DNA from: Streptomyces beihaiensis
GTDB lineage: Bacteria > Actinomycetota > Actinomycetes > Streptomycetales > Streptomycetaceae
Direction of reading: 5' to 3'
NCBI RefSeq assembly: GCF_026274175.1
Contig: NZ_JAPHNL010000113.1
Span: 1-64,000, forward strand
Length of the DNA: 64,000 nt
Both the position numbers and the translations under genes were made by a program. The notes under the pieces are model-generated. The model was given only the letters and a program-made list of their open reading frames with translations. It made no database searches and had not been told where the DNA came from. Positions 51,049 to 62,396 of the stretch are shown one piece after another (the first letter of the stretch is position 1; the number at the start of each line of letters is the position of its first letter).

Positions 51049-52212
51049 ATGTCTGTCGCCGCGCAGTTCAGTGATCTGTACGGATACGAGCCCACGGGTG
51101 TGTGGGCGGCCCCCGGCCGCGTCAACCTGATCGGCGAGTACACCGACTTCAACGAGGGCTTCGTCATGCCGCTCGCGCTGCCGCACACCGCGGTCGCCGC
51201 GGCGGCCCGGCGCACGGACGGCGTGCTGCGCCTGCACTCCGCCGACATCGACGCCCCCGTCACCGAACTGCGCGTCGACGAGCTCGTCCCGCTGTCGTCC
51301 TACGGGCAGGGCGGCTGGGCCGCCTACCCGGCCGGTGTCGTATGGGCGCTGCGCGACGCGGGCCACGAGATCACCGGCGCGGACATCCACCTCGCCTCCA
51401 CCGTGCCGACCGGCGCGGGCCTGTCGTCGTCGGCGGCGCTTGAGGTCGTGACGGCGTACGCGCTGAACGAGCTGTACGCACTCGGCCTGTCCCGCCCCGA
51501 GGTGGCGGTGCTCGCGCAGCGCGCCGAGAACGTGTTCGCCGGGGTGCCGTGCGGCGTCATGGACCAGATGGCGTCGGCGTGCGCCACCGAGGGGCACGCG
51601 CTGCACCTGGACTGCCGGGACCTGACGGTCCGGCAGGTCCCGTTCGACCTGGCCGCGCACGGGCTGCGACTCCTCGTCGTCGACACGCGCGTCAAGCACG
51701 AGCTGGGCGACGGCGCCTACGCGGAGCGGCGCGCGGGCTGCGAGGAGGGTGCGCGCGTCCTCGGTGTCTCGCACCTGCGTGACGTCCCGTACGCCGAACT
51801 CGGCGACGCGCTGAAGGAATTGGCGCGGGCGGGGGCGGAGGAGAAGGTCCTGCGCTATGTCCGCCACGTCGTCCGTGACGATCACCGCGTCGAGCGGGTC
51901 ATCGCCCTGCTCGACGCCGGTGACGTGCGCGCCATCGGCCCGGTCCTCACCGACGGCCACGTCTCGCTCCGCGACGACCTGCGCATCTCCTGCCCCGAAC
52001 TGGACCTCGTCGTCGCCACCGCGGAGGCCGCAGGCGCGCTCGGCGCCCGGATGACCGGCGGCGGCTTCGGCGGCTCCGCGATCGTCCTCGTGGAGGAGGG
52101 CGACGCCGAAGCGGTCACCAAGTCGGTGCTCGACGCGTTCGACGCGGCCGGGTACCGGGCGCCGCGCGTGTTCCCGGCGGTGCCGGCGCGGGGCGCGCAC
52201 CGGGTGGGCTGA
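51049..52212 (+). CDS. galK: Galactokinase
   Basis: 387 aa GHMP kinase phosphorylating galactose at C1. Galactose-binding PGRVNLIGEYTDFNEG (about 22-37), ATP loop PTGAGLSSSAALEV (about 119-132) and the C-terminal MTGGGFGGSAIVL are diagnostic. Starts 14 bp after galE; last gene of the operon. Confidence 0.96.
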   Translation: MSVAAQFSDLYGYEPTGVWAAPGRVNLIGEYTDFNEGFVMPLALPHTAVAAAARRTDGVLRLHSADIDAPVTELRVDELVPLSSYGQGGWAAYPAGVVWALRDAGHEITGADIHLASTVPTGAGLSSSAALEVVTAYALNELYALGLSRPEVAVLAQRAENVFAGVPCGVMDQMASACATEGHALHLDCRDLTVRQVPFDLAAHGLRLLVVDTRVKHELGDGAYAERRAGCEEGARVLGVSHLRDVPYAELGDALKELARAGAEEKVLRYVRHVVRDDHRVERVIALLDAGDVRAIGPVLTDGHVSLRDDLRISCPELDLVVATAEAAGALGARMTGGGFGGSAIVLVEEGDAEAVTKSVLDAFDAAGYRAPRVFPAVPARGAHRVG

Positions 52213-52314
52213 CGCCGGTCGGCCGGTCGGCGCGGTGGGTGCTGTGCGCGGCTCGCCTCGCTGCCCGCTGATCAGCGCGCGGTGCCGCCGCTCCGCGGCG
52301 CGGTGGCGGGGCGT

Positions 52315-52770
52315 TCAGTACGTGCCGCGGTCCAGCCGCTTGGTCAGGGTGAACTCCTTGATGCCCGGCGGGTAGTCCGGGACCACCGCCACCACGTCGT
52401 AGCCGTGCTGGCGGTAGAAGCCCGGGGCCTGGAAGTCCCACGTCTGGACACGGGAGTTGACGCAGGCGCGCTCCTTGTGGGCGATGCGCTCCGCCTCCGC
52501 GAGGAGTCGGGAGCCGAGCCCTGCCCCGCGGTGGCGTGCGTCGACCCAGAGCACGTCCACGTGCAGCCAGCGGGCCCAGGTGTGCCCGTCGAGCCCCGCC
52601 GCCACGGCGCCTTCGGGGTCCAACGCCCAGACCTGCAAGGGGGTTTCGCGCTCGGCGGGGGTGCCGCGCAGAGCGCGCAGCTCGGCCGAGGCCGACGCGC
52701 TCGCCTCCTGGAGCCGCGAGCGCAGCAGAAGACGGCGTTCTCTGTCGACTTCTGTCGCAATGCGAAACAT
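52315..52770 (-). CDS. GNAT family N-acetyltransferase
   Basis: 151 aa from ATG 52770 (upstream ATGs at 52782 and 52812 are possible). Beta-4 VDVLWVDARHRGAGLGSRLL with the pyrophosphate loop R-G-A-G-L-G, and the C-terminal VQTWDFQAPGFYRQHGYDV. The substrate is unknown. It converges on galK with 102 bp between. Confidence 0.85.
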   Translation of the reverse strand: MFRIATEVDRERRLLLRSRLQEASASASAELRALRGTPAERETPLQVWALDPEGAVAAGLDGHTWARWLHVDVLWVDARHRGAGLGSRLLAEAERIAHKERACVNSRVQTWDFQAPGFYRQHGYDVVAVVPDYPPGIKEFTLTKRLDRGTY

Positions 52771-53075
52771 GAGACTCACCATAAACGCGCTGGACAGTCG
52801 AGCGTCGGTCATAGGGGTGGTAGTTCTGCGAATTGTCTTCCCCTCAGGAAATGCGGCTCTACTCTGAGGGACAGCACCGGTGGGGGCCGGTGCCGATCAG
52901 GGGGCGAGACAGCCGGGTACGACGCCCGGGGTGGGGGAGCGGTCCGAGCGCGGCGGCGGCCGTGCGGCTGCGGTGATCCCCGTTCCGGGCGCCGTACCCG
53001 CGTTGATCAGGCCCCGGTGTCGAATGTCCCCGCGCCCCGGGAACCCGGGGTCGCCCGGGGAAGGGGGTTGGTCAG
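52771..53075. other. Intergenic region between the GNAT and LuxR genes
   Basis: About 305 bp without a convincing gene. It holds a possible -10 TACTCT (52860-52865) for the LuxR gene, a CCTCAG/CTGAGG pair around it, and the hairpin GCACCGG-tggggg-CCGGTGC at about 52874-52894. The rest is G-rich with no recognised motif. Confidence 0.5.
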
Positions 53076-53882
53076 GTGGTTCGTACGCGGGTCCTGGTCG
53101 TCGACGACCATCGCATCTTCGCCGAGTCGCTCGCCGCGGCGCTCGCCGCCGAGCCCGACGTGGACGTCGCGGCGGCGGGCAGCGGCCCGGCCGCACTGCG
53201 CTGCATGGAACGGGCGGCCGCCGACGGCCGCGGATTCGATGTGCTGCTCGTCGACGCCGACCTCGGCGCCGGCACCCGGTTGCGGGGCGTGCGACCGGCG
53301 GCGGTGCCTGCCGGCGGGCCCGCTGCCGTGCCGGACGGTGCGGCGCGGGAGGGTGACGTGCGAGGCCACGGTCCCCGGGACGGGCTCGTCGACGGGATCT
53401 CCCTGGTGGCGGGGGTGCGCTCGGGGCAGCCCGCCGTACGCACGGTGGTGCTGGCCGAGCGGGACGACCCGCGCCGCGCCGCGCTCGCGCTGCAGGCGGG
53501 CGCGTCGGGCTGGGTCGCCAAGGACTGCTCCCTGTCCCGCCTGCTGACCGTCATACGCGGCGTGCTGCGCGACGAGACGCATCTGCCGCCCGCGCTGCTG
53601 ACGGAGGTGCTGCGGGAGCTGACCGCCGCGCGCAGGCACCGCACCGAGTCGGAGCGGCTGGTGGAGTCGCTCACCCCGCGCGAGCGGGAGGTGCTGCGCT
53701 GCATGGTCGCGGGGCTCGGCCGCAAGGCGGTGGCGGAGCGCCTCTTCCTGTCACCGCACACGGTCCGTACGCACATGCAGAACGTGCTCGGCAAGCTCGG
53801 CGTGCACTCGACCCTGGCCGCGGTCGCGCTGGCCAGGCGGGCCGGGGTGGGGCCCGCGGACCTGGAGGAAGCGGCGAGCTGA
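53076..53882 (+). CDS. LuxR-type response regulator with extended receiver
   Basis: 268 aa. Receiver acidic pair Asp10-Asp11, phospho-acceptor Asp60 (VLLVDADLG) and Lys149 (GWVAKD) are all present. About 40 Pro/Gly-rich residues (roughly 64-106) are inserted directly after the phosphorylation strand, where a short loop to alpha-3 is normal. LuxR HTH at about 197-255 (LTPREREVLRCMVAGLGRKAVAERL). GTG 53076. No kinase next door. Related in family to the Asp-less regulator at 36.8 kb. Confidence 0.92.
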   Translation: MVRTRVLVVDDHRIFAESLAAALAAEPDVDVAAAGSGPAALRCMERAAADGRGFDVLLVDADLGAGTRLRGVRPAAVPAGGPAAVPDGAAREGDVRGHGPRDGLVDGISLVAGVRSGQPAVRTVVLAERDDPRRAALALQAGASGWVAKDCSLSRLLTVIRGVLRDETHLPPALLTEVLRELTAARRHRTESERLVESLTPREREVLRCMVAGLGRKAVAERLFLSPHTVRTHMQNVLGKLGVHSTLAAVALARRAGVGPADLEEAAS

Positions 53883-53904
53883 CCCGCCGGGCCGGGCAGG
53901 CTCG

Positions 53905-53934
53905 GGGGCAGGGGCAGGGGCAGGGGCAGGGGCA
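53905..53934. repeat. GGGGCA hexamer repeat
   Basis: Five tandem GGGGCA units between the LuxR gene and the convergent MarR gene. G-quadruplex formation is conceivable. No hairpin terminator was seen. Confidence 0.85.
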
Positions 53935-53967
53935 GGGCCGGGGCAGGCGCGGGGCCCAGGCCGACGG

Positions 53968-54465
53968 CTATCCGGGGATGTTGTCGAACGGAGCTGTCAA
54001 CTGCCGCAGCAAGGAGGCCAGTTCGCCGCGCTGGGCGCGGGAGAGCTCCGCCAGGATCGCCCGCTCCTGTTCGAGCAGCTCGGCCAGCGCCTGGTCGGCG
54101 CGGTCCCGGCCCTCCTCGGTGAGCCGGACGAGCACGCCCCGCCGGTCGCTCGGATCGGGCAGCCGCTCCACCAGGCCCTTCTTGGCGAGCCTGTCGATGC
54201 GGTTGGTCATGGTGCCGGAGGTCACCAGGGTCTGGGTGAGCAGCTGACCGGGGGAGAGCTGATACGGCTCGCCCGCGCGGCGCAGCGACGTCAGCACGTC
54301 GAACTCCCACGGCTCCAGCTGGTGCTCAAAGAACGCGATGCGGCGGGCCCGGTCGAGATGGCGCGCGAGTCTGCTGACCCGACTGAGCACCTCCAGGGGC
54401 TCCACGTCGAGGTCGGGGCGCTCCCGGCGCCACGCAGAGACCAGACGGTCGACCTCGTCCTCCAT
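53968..54465 (-). CDS. MarR family transcriptional regulator
   Basis: 165 aa winged helix (about 45-125: WEFDVLTSLRRAG, LVTSGTMTNRIDRLAKKGLV, then DRRGVLVRLTEEG with the wing Asp-Arg-Arg). ATG 54465. It is divergent from a methyltransferase-VOC pair with two palindromes between, so it probably represses both itself and them. Confidence 0.92.
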   Translation of the reverse strand: MEDEVDRLVSAWRRERPDLDVEPLEVLSRVSRLARHLDRARRIAFFEHQLEPWEFDVLTSLRRAGEPYQLSPGQLLTQTLVTSGTMTNRIDRLAKKGLVERLPDPSDRRGVLVRLTEEGRDRADQALAELLEQERAILAELSRAQRGELASLLRQLTAPFDNIPG

Positions 54466-54502
54466 GGCGATCAGTGTAGAGGGTGTGTCGACATGAAGTC
54501 TC

Positions 54503-54531
54503 TTGACGTCAACTATCTTGACATCGAGATA
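54503..54531. promoter_or_regulatory. Putative MarR operator pair
   Basis: TTGACGTCAA (54503-54512), a perfect palindrome, is followed directly by TATCTTGACATCGAGATA (54514-54531), an inverted repeat with one mismatch per 8-bp arm. The second is a typical MarR-like site and overlaps a likely TATATT -10 (54530-54535) of the methyltransferase gene 18 bp from its ATG. Confidence 0.65.
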
Positions 54532-54552
54532 TATTCGCGCGAGCCTGACCTC

Positions 54553-55380
54553 ATGACACCTCCGACACCTGACACCTCGCCCACCTGGGACCCCCAGCAG
54601 TACCTCCGCCACGCCGACCACCGCGCCCGCCCCTTCGTCGACCTGCTCGCCCGCGTCCCCGACCTGCCCCGGGAACCGGCCCGCATCGCCGACCTCGGCT
54701 GCGGCCCCGGCCACCTCACGGCCCTCATGGCCGCCCGCTGGCCCACCGCCCACATCACCGGCTACGACAACTCGCCCGAGATGCTGGCCCGCGCCGCCGC
54801 CCACGCCGGGCCCACGCCGGGCGGCGGCACGCTCGACCTCGCCGCCGCCGACGCGACCGACTGGGCGCCCACACAGACGTACGACCTGCTGATCTCGAAC
54901 GCGACGCTGCAATGGGTCCCCGGCCACACGGACGCCTTCCCGCGTTGGGTGGACGCGGTGGCGCCCGGCGGCACGTTCGCCTTCCAGGTGCCCGGCAACT
55001 TCGACGCCCCCAGCCACGTACTGATGCGCGACCTCGCCGCCTCCACCCGCTGGAAGGACCGGCTCGCCGGAGTACTCCGCCACGGCGACGCGGTGCACAC
55101 CCCCGCCGCGTACCTGGACCGCCTCGCCGGTCTCGGCTGCGCGGTCGACGCCTGGGAGACCACGTACCTGCACCTCCTGGAGGGCGACGACCCGGTCCTC
55201 GACTGGGTCAAGGGCACCGGCCTGCGCCCCGTGCTCACCGCGCTCGCCGACGACCCGGCCGCCCGCGACGCGTTCTTGACCGAGTACGCGACCCTGCTCC
55301 GCGCGGCCTACCCGCCGACCGGCCACGGCACGGTCTTCCCGTTCCGGCGGATCTTCGTGGTGGCGGTGAAGGCGCGATGA
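54553..55380 (+). CDS. SAM-dependent methyltransferase (trans-aconitate methyltransferase-like)
   Basis: 275 aa class I methyltransferase. Motif I ADLGCGPGHLT (about 46-56), acidic end of beta-2 in YDNSPEM, motif post-I LISNATLQWVPGH, typical of Tam-like enzymes that methylate trans-aconitate or related carboxylates. ATG 54553 lies close to the predicted start, with a short leader and weak ribosome site. ATGA couples it to the VOC gene. Confidence 0.88.
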   Translation: MTPPTPDTSPTWDPQQYLRHADHRARPFVDLLARVPDLPREPARIADLGCGPGHLTALMAARWPTAHITGYDNSPEMLARAAAHAGPTPGGGTLDLAAADATDWAPTQTYDLLISNATLQWVPGHTDAFPRWVDAVAPGGTFAFQVPGNFDAPSHVLMRDLAASTRWKDRLAGVLRHGDAVHTPAAYLDRLAGLGCAVDAWETTYLHLLEGDDPVLDWVKGTGLRPVLTALADDPAARDAFLTEYATLLRAAYPPTGHGTVFPFRRIFVVAVKAR

Positions 55381-55754
55381 GCGGACCCGCGGCGATCACG
55401 TCGCTCGACCACGTCCAGCTCGCCGCGCCCCCGGGCGGCGAGGCGGCCCTGCGCGCCTTCTACGTCGACGCGCTCGGCATGACCGAGACCCCCAAGCCAC
55501 CGGATCTCGCCGCGCGCGGCGGCTGCTGGTTCGAGGCCGGCACCGTACGGCTGCACCTCGGCATCGAGGACCCGTTCCGCCCCGCCCGCAAGGCGCACCC
55601 CGGCCTCCGGGTACGCGGCATCGAGGCGTACGCGGCGCGGCTCACGGCCCAGGGGGTGGCCGTGACGTGGGACGACGCCCTCCCCGGCCACCGCCGCTTC
55701 TACTGCGCGGACCCCTTCGGCAACCGGCTCGAATTCCTGGAGCCGACGGATTGA
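55377..55754 (+). CDS. VOC/glyoxalase superfamily protein
   Basis: 125 aa. Two beta-alpha-beta-beta-beta modules: LDHVQLAAPPGGEAALRAFY and the C-terminal RRFYCADPFGNRLEFLEP, the standard VOC metal-fold ends. The reaction is unknown. ATGA overlap with the methyltransferase implies a common role under the MarR regulator. Confidence 0.85.
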   Translation: MSGPAAITSLDHVQLAAPPGGEAALRAFYVDALGMTETPKPPDLAARGGCWFEAGTVRLHLGIEDPFRPARKAHPGLRVRGIEAYAARLTAQGVAVTWDDALPGHRRFYCADPFGNRLEFLEPTD

Positions 55755-55930
55755 AGGGGCGCGGGACCGCATCCGCGTGCGGCCGGCCGCGGGGCCCGGC
55801 AGGCCACGGCGAAACCGCGGAGGCGTCCGCCCACGCACCGGGCAGCCGCGAGCCACGCACCGGGCAGCCGCGAGCGCGGCACGTCGCCGGGGCCGGGCGC
55901 GCGGTTCCCCGCGCCCCGGCGCAGACGTAC

Positions 55931-56620
55931 TCAGCTCTTCCTGTGACCTATGAGCCGGGGCTTCGGCTCAAGACCGTCGAGCCCGTGCCACGCCAGATTC
56001 ACCAGATGCGCCGCGACCTCCGCCTTCTTCGGCTTGCGCGCGTCCAGCCACCACTGGCCCGTCAGCGCCACCATCCCGACCAGCGCCTGCGCGTACAGCG
56101 GCGCCAGCTTCGCGTCGAAGCCGCGGTTCTTGAACTCCCGGCCCAGGATGTCCTCGACCTGCGTCGCGATGTCCGAGATCAGCGACGCGAACGAACCCGT
56201 CGACTGCGGGATGGGCGAGTCGCGGACCAGGATGCGGAAACCGTCCGTGTACTCCTCGATGTAGTCGAGCAGCGCGAACGCCGCCTGCTCGCACAGCTCG
56301 CGCGGATGCCCGGCCGTCAGGGAACTGGTCACCATGTCGAGCAGCTGGCGCATCTCGCGGTCCACCACCACCGCGTACAGGCCCTCCTTGCCGCCGAAGT
56401 GCTCGTACACCACCGGCTTGGACACCCCGGCCTTCGCCGCGATCTCCTCCACCGACGTGCCCTCGAACCCCTTCGCGGCGAAGACCGTACGACCGATCTC
56501 GAGCAGCTGCTGACGGCGCTCCGCGCCCGTCATCCGGGTACGGCGCGCACGCCGCTGCTTCTCGCTGCTCGCAGTGCCTGAGGTGGTGGTGCTGCCACGG
56601 GTGCTCGAATCGGTCGCCAC
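55931..56620 (-). CDS. TetR family regulator, likely of the desaturase
   Basis: 229 aa. A Ser/Thr-rich 28-residue head, then TetR HTH (about 44-72: TSVEEIAAKAGVSKPVVYEHFGGKEGLY). It lies 37 bp after the acyl desaturase gene on the same strand, so the two are probably co-transcribed, as in other fatty-acid desaturase-TetR pairs. GTG 56620. Confidence 0.92.
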   Translation of the reverse strand: MATDSSTRGSTTTSGTASSEKQRRARRTRMTGAERRQQLLEIGRTVFAAKGFEGTSVEEIAAKAGVSKPVVYEHFGGKEGLYAVVVDREMRQLLDMVTSSLTAGHPRELCEQAAFALLDYIEEYTDGFRILVRDSPIPQSTGSFASLISDIATQVEDILGREFKNRGFDAKLAPLYAQALVGMVALTGQWWLDARKPKKAEVAAHLVNLAWHGLDGLEPKPRLIGHRKS

Positions 56621-56657
56621 GCACCCATCATGCCGTGCTGTGACCGAACCCCGTCCA

Positions 56658-57650
56658 TCAGGCCGCGTCGGCCACCCGAGGCTTGCGGCGCGCGTCGATC
56701 CGCTCGCGCGAGGGCCAGCGCACGTCGTGCGCCCAGCCGAGCTGCTCGAACCAGCGGATCAGGCGAGCGCTCGAGTCGATCTGCCAGCGCTCCACGCCGT
56801 GCCGCGCCGACGTCGGATCCGCGTGGTGCAGGTTGTGCCACGACTCGCCGCAGGACAGGACCGCGAGCCACCACACGTTGCCCGAACGGTCCCGCGACTT
56901 GAACGGGCGCTTGCCCACCGCGTGGCAGATCGAATTGATCGACCACGTCACATGGTGCAGCAGAGCCACTCGTACGAGCGAACCCCAGAAGAACCCCGTG
57001 AACGCGCCCCACCACGACATCGTCGCCAGACCGGCGATCAGCGGCGGCAGCAGCAGCGACACGGCCGTCCACAGCACGAACTGTCGCGAGACGGCCCGGA
57101 TCGCCGGGTCCTTGACCAGGTCCGGAGCGTACTTCTCCTGCGGAGTCTGCTCCTCGTCGAACATCCAGCCGACATGCGCCCACCACAGGCCCTTCATCAG
57201 GGCCGGAATCGTCTCGCCGAACCGCCACGGCGAATGCGGGTCGCCCTCCGCGTCGGAGAACTTGTGGTGCCTGCGGTGGTCCGCCACCCAGCGCACCAGC
57301 GGCCCCTCCACCGCCAGCGAACCCATCACCGCCAGCGCGATCCGCAGCGGCCGCTTCGCCTTGAAGGAGCCGTGCGTGAAGTAGCGGTGGAAGCCGATCG
57401 TGATCCCGTGGCAGCCGATGTAGTAGAAAACGACGAGCAGACCCAGATCGAGCCAGCTCACACCCCACCCCCACGCCAGCGGCACCGCCGCGAGCAGCGC
57501 CAGGAACGGGACGACGATGAACAGCAGCAGCGTCAGCTGTTCCAGTGAGCGCTTGCGCTCACCGCCCAGCGTCGCCGACGGCAGCGCGCCGCCCGCCGCG
57601 CCCGGCGTGTTGCGTGATGCTTCGTCGATCACATCGGAACGTGAGGCCAT
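56658..57650 (-). CDS. Acyl-CoA / fatty-acid desaturase (delta-9 type)
   Basis: 330 aa membrane di-iron enzyme. Three histidine boxes: HRYFTH (88-93), HRRHH (125-129) and HNLHH (about 272), with four membrane helices. It introduces a cis double bond into acyl chains, controlling membrane fluidity. It is followed by its putative TetR regulator. Tandem TetR-like sites lie 154-183 bp upstream. Confidence 0.95.
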   Translation of the reverse strand: MASRSDVIDEASRNTPGAAGGALPSATLGGERKRSLEQLTLLLFIVVPFLALLAAVPLAWGWGVSWLDLGLLVVFYYIGCHGITIGFHRYFTHGSFKAKRPLRIALAVMGSLAVEGPLVRWVADHRRHHKFSDAEGDPHSPWRFGETIPALMKGLWWAHVGWMFDEEQTPQEKYAPDLVKDPAIRAVSRQFVLWTAVSLLLPPLIAGLATMSWWGAFTGFFWGSLVRVALLHHVTWSINSICHAVGKRPFKSRDRSGNVWWLAVLSCGESWHNLHHADPTSARHGVERWQIDSSARLIRWFEQLGWAHDVRWPSRERIDARRKPRVADAA

Positions 57651-58022
57651 GGGGCGTCCCCTGTAAGTCGAGAGGTCCAGCAGGTGAGACAGGTCCCGCG
57701 CGTAACGCAGGTAACTCGGGTGTAGAGGGTTGAGACGGTCGGTGACGGGTCAGGAGAACCGAGGAGATCCGCCAAGAAGCGTGCCACGACGTGACAGAAC
57801 ATGCCTACGGCTCCGTAACCTACGGCGTCGTAAGTATGGCAGTGCGTAGCCGGACGGCAAGAGACCCCCGGCCGCGCGGACGACACGGGCACATATCCTT
57901 GGAATCGGTCGGACAGCGCGGTCCGCTCTGAATCTCCACCCCGGACTACTACCCCGTTCCCGGGGTTCTCCCCTCCAGACGTGATGCACCCCAGCGATTC
58001 ACCACTGCAAGGAGCCGCACCC
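57651..58022. other. Desaturase-ppc intergenic region
   Basis: 372 bp without a gene, carrying the divergent promoters of the desaturase and ppc. Apart from the two 15-bp operator repeats at 57804-57833, no clear -10/-35 pair stands out. AAGGAG before GTG 58023 is the ppc ribosome site. Confidence 0.6.
57804..57833. promoter_or_regulatory. Tandem TetR-type operators upstream of the desaturase
   Basis: Two adjacent 15-bp repeats, CCTACGGCTCCGTAA and CCTACGGCGTCGTAA (13 of 15 identical), each an imperfect palindrome (TACGG/CCGTA). On the minus strand they read TTACG..CGTAGG toward the desaturase. Best explained as binding sites for the TetR encoded after it. Confidence 0.6.
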
Positions 58023-60794
<2,772 letters not shown>

Positions 60795-60838
60795 GGCAGG
60801 CGGCCACCTCGGCCGCACGCGCGACCGCGCACGACTGA

Positions 60839-60874
60839 GGGGCGCCTCCCGTTCACCAGAACGGGAGGCGCCCC
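60839..60874. terminator. Strong bidirectional terminator after ppc
   Basis: GGGGCGCCTCCCGTTC, loop ACCA, GAACGGGAGGCGCCCC: a perfect 16-bp stem between the ppc stop and the end of the convergent LAETG gene. Confidence 0.93.
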
Positions 60875-60899
60875 TCACGTACGACCGGCTACCGCCGGA

Positions 60900-61613
60900 T
60901 CAGTGCTGCCGGGCCGCCGACGACTTGCGACGCCACACGACAAGCCCGCCGCCGGCCGCCACGAGCGCCGCCGCGACGGTGCCGAGCAGCCCCAGGGGCG
61001 CGCTGCTTCCGGTCTCCGCGAGCCCGCCACCGGCCGACGCCGACGCCGAAGGAGCCGTGGAACCGGACGCGACCGCCGAGGACGACGAGGACGCCGACGG
61101 GGACGCCGAAGCGGACGTGCTCGCCGAGGCGGACGGGGACGTGGAGGCGGACGCCGACACGGACGGCGACCCCGACGGCGTGCCGCCGCCGGTCCCGCCC
61201 GTCGACGAGCACTTGGTCCAGAACACCTTGTGCTTGGCCTTGCCGTGCTCGCCGTTGAAGTTCCAGAACAGCTTGTAGTGCCCGTCGGGCAGCGTCATGT
61301 CCGCCGTGCGGCCGTGCCCGGCGGAGTCGAGCGTCAGCGAACCGGTCTTGACCGTCTCGCCCTTCACCTTCGCCGTCGGCGCCCACGCCTCGATGTGCCA
61401 CTCCACCTTCTGCACGCCGTCGAAGTCGAAGGCGTCCAGGTAGAAGGAGCAGACGTGGGGCTCGTTACGCCGCAGGTCCTCACTCGTCGAGGACTTGTGG
61501 ATTTTCACATCTCCGTTGTCACCGGGCGCGCCGGTGGCGGATGCGGACGGGGCGACGAGCAGGGAGGCCGAGGCCGCCACGGCTATCGCGCCCGCGTAAG
61601 TCAAGGTGCGCAT
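60900..61613 (-). CDS. Sortase-anchored cell-wall protein (LAETG)
   Basis: 237 aa. Signal peptide (about 1-27, ASA-TGA), a beta-rich extracellular domain (about 28-135), a long Ser/Ala/Thr-rich stalk (about 140-195), then LAETG (198-202), hydrophobic helix and RRK tail. LAXTG is the class E sortase signal used for chaplins and other wall proteins in Streptomyces. The domain (HVCSFYLDAFDFDGVQKVEW and more) occurs as a stand-alone wall domain with no known ligand. Confidence 0.92.
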   Translation of the reverse strand: MRTLTYAGAIAVAASASLLVAPSASATGAPGDNGDVKIHKSSTSEDLRRNEPHVCSFYLDAFDFDGVQKVEWHIEAWAPTAKVKGETVKTGSLTLDSAGHGRTADMTLPDGHYKLFWNFNGEHGKAKHKVFWTKCSSTGGTGGGTPSGSPSVSASASTSPSASASTSASASPSASSSSSAVASGSTAPSASASAGGGLAETGSSAPLGLLGTVAAALVAAGGGLVVWRRKSSAARQH

Positions 61614-61784
61614 GGGCCGTCCATCTCATGAAGAACGTGACTGAACGAGGGAAAGCCTGTGGGGGGAAGGTGTTTCAGATTCCTGCGCCCGTGACCCCCC
61701 GTCAAGCGACAGTTGTCCCCGTACGCCACATCTGTACGGCTGAGCCGCAAAAGTCACCCGTAACAATCAGGGCACTCGGCCTCC

Positions 61785-62273
61785 TCAGAACACCAGCGCC
61801 GCGAACGCCGCCGACAGCACCGTCACACCCGCCAGCGCCGCGCACCAACCCCACCGGCCCCGCCGCATCCCCCCACCGACCAACGGCGCCACCAGCAACA
61901 ACGCCCCACCCAGCGGAATCCACGCGGCCAGGAACCCGGCCCCGTCCGACCGCACCACCACCTTCGACCCCGGTTCACGCACCACCGGAACCCGGACCCC
62001 CCGCTTCTCCCCGGCCGACCGGGCCAGCGACACCGAAGCACCCGGCGCGCCCGCCGACGCCGACACGAACGACCCGGAACACCGTGTCCCCGCACAGCGG
62101 GTCACCGTCACCGAACCCCGTTCGAGCCCGTCGGGGAAGACCAGACGCCGCGCCGTGCCCCACGACGCCCATCCGCCGGCGGCCAGCACCAGCACGGCGA
62201 CGGCCGCCATCACGACCTGCCGGGACGCCGACCTCACGGACACCGCGACGGACCCGGACTCCGCAGAAGACAT
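61785..62273 (-). CDS. Membrane protein of unknown function
   Basis: 162 aa. One N-terminal hydrophobic helix (about 21-38), an exposed domain with a Cys pair (TRCAGTRCSGSF), and two C-terminal helices (about 115-160). Resembles short Streptomyces membrane proteins beside pth, without a recognised domain. ATG 62273. Possibly the end of the rplY-pth transcript. Confidence 0.7.
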   Translation of the reverse strand: MSSAESGSVAVSVRSASRQVVMAAVAVLVLAAGGWASWGTARRLVFPDGLERGSVTVTRCAGTRCSGSFVSASAGAPGASVSLARSAGEKRGVRVPVVREPGSKVVVRSDGAGFLAAWIPLGGALLLVAPLVGGGMRRGRWGWCAALAGVTVLSAAFAALVF

Positions 62274-62340
62274 GGCCGGGATCCTTGGCCATGACCCACC
62301 GAACGGTCAACCCGCGCGCAGGAGCCGCACGCCTCGGGGG

Positions 62341-62396
62341 TTGTACGCGTCGAGGGTTGTACGCGTCGGGGGGTTGTACGCCTCAGGAGTTGTACG
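62341..62396. repeat. 16-17 bp repeat at the 3' end of pth
   Basis: The core TTGTACG recurs at 62341, 62357, 62374 and 62390 within longer near-copies. The last copy lies in the pth coding end, so the stop region appears to have been duplicated downstream. Confidence 0.8.
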
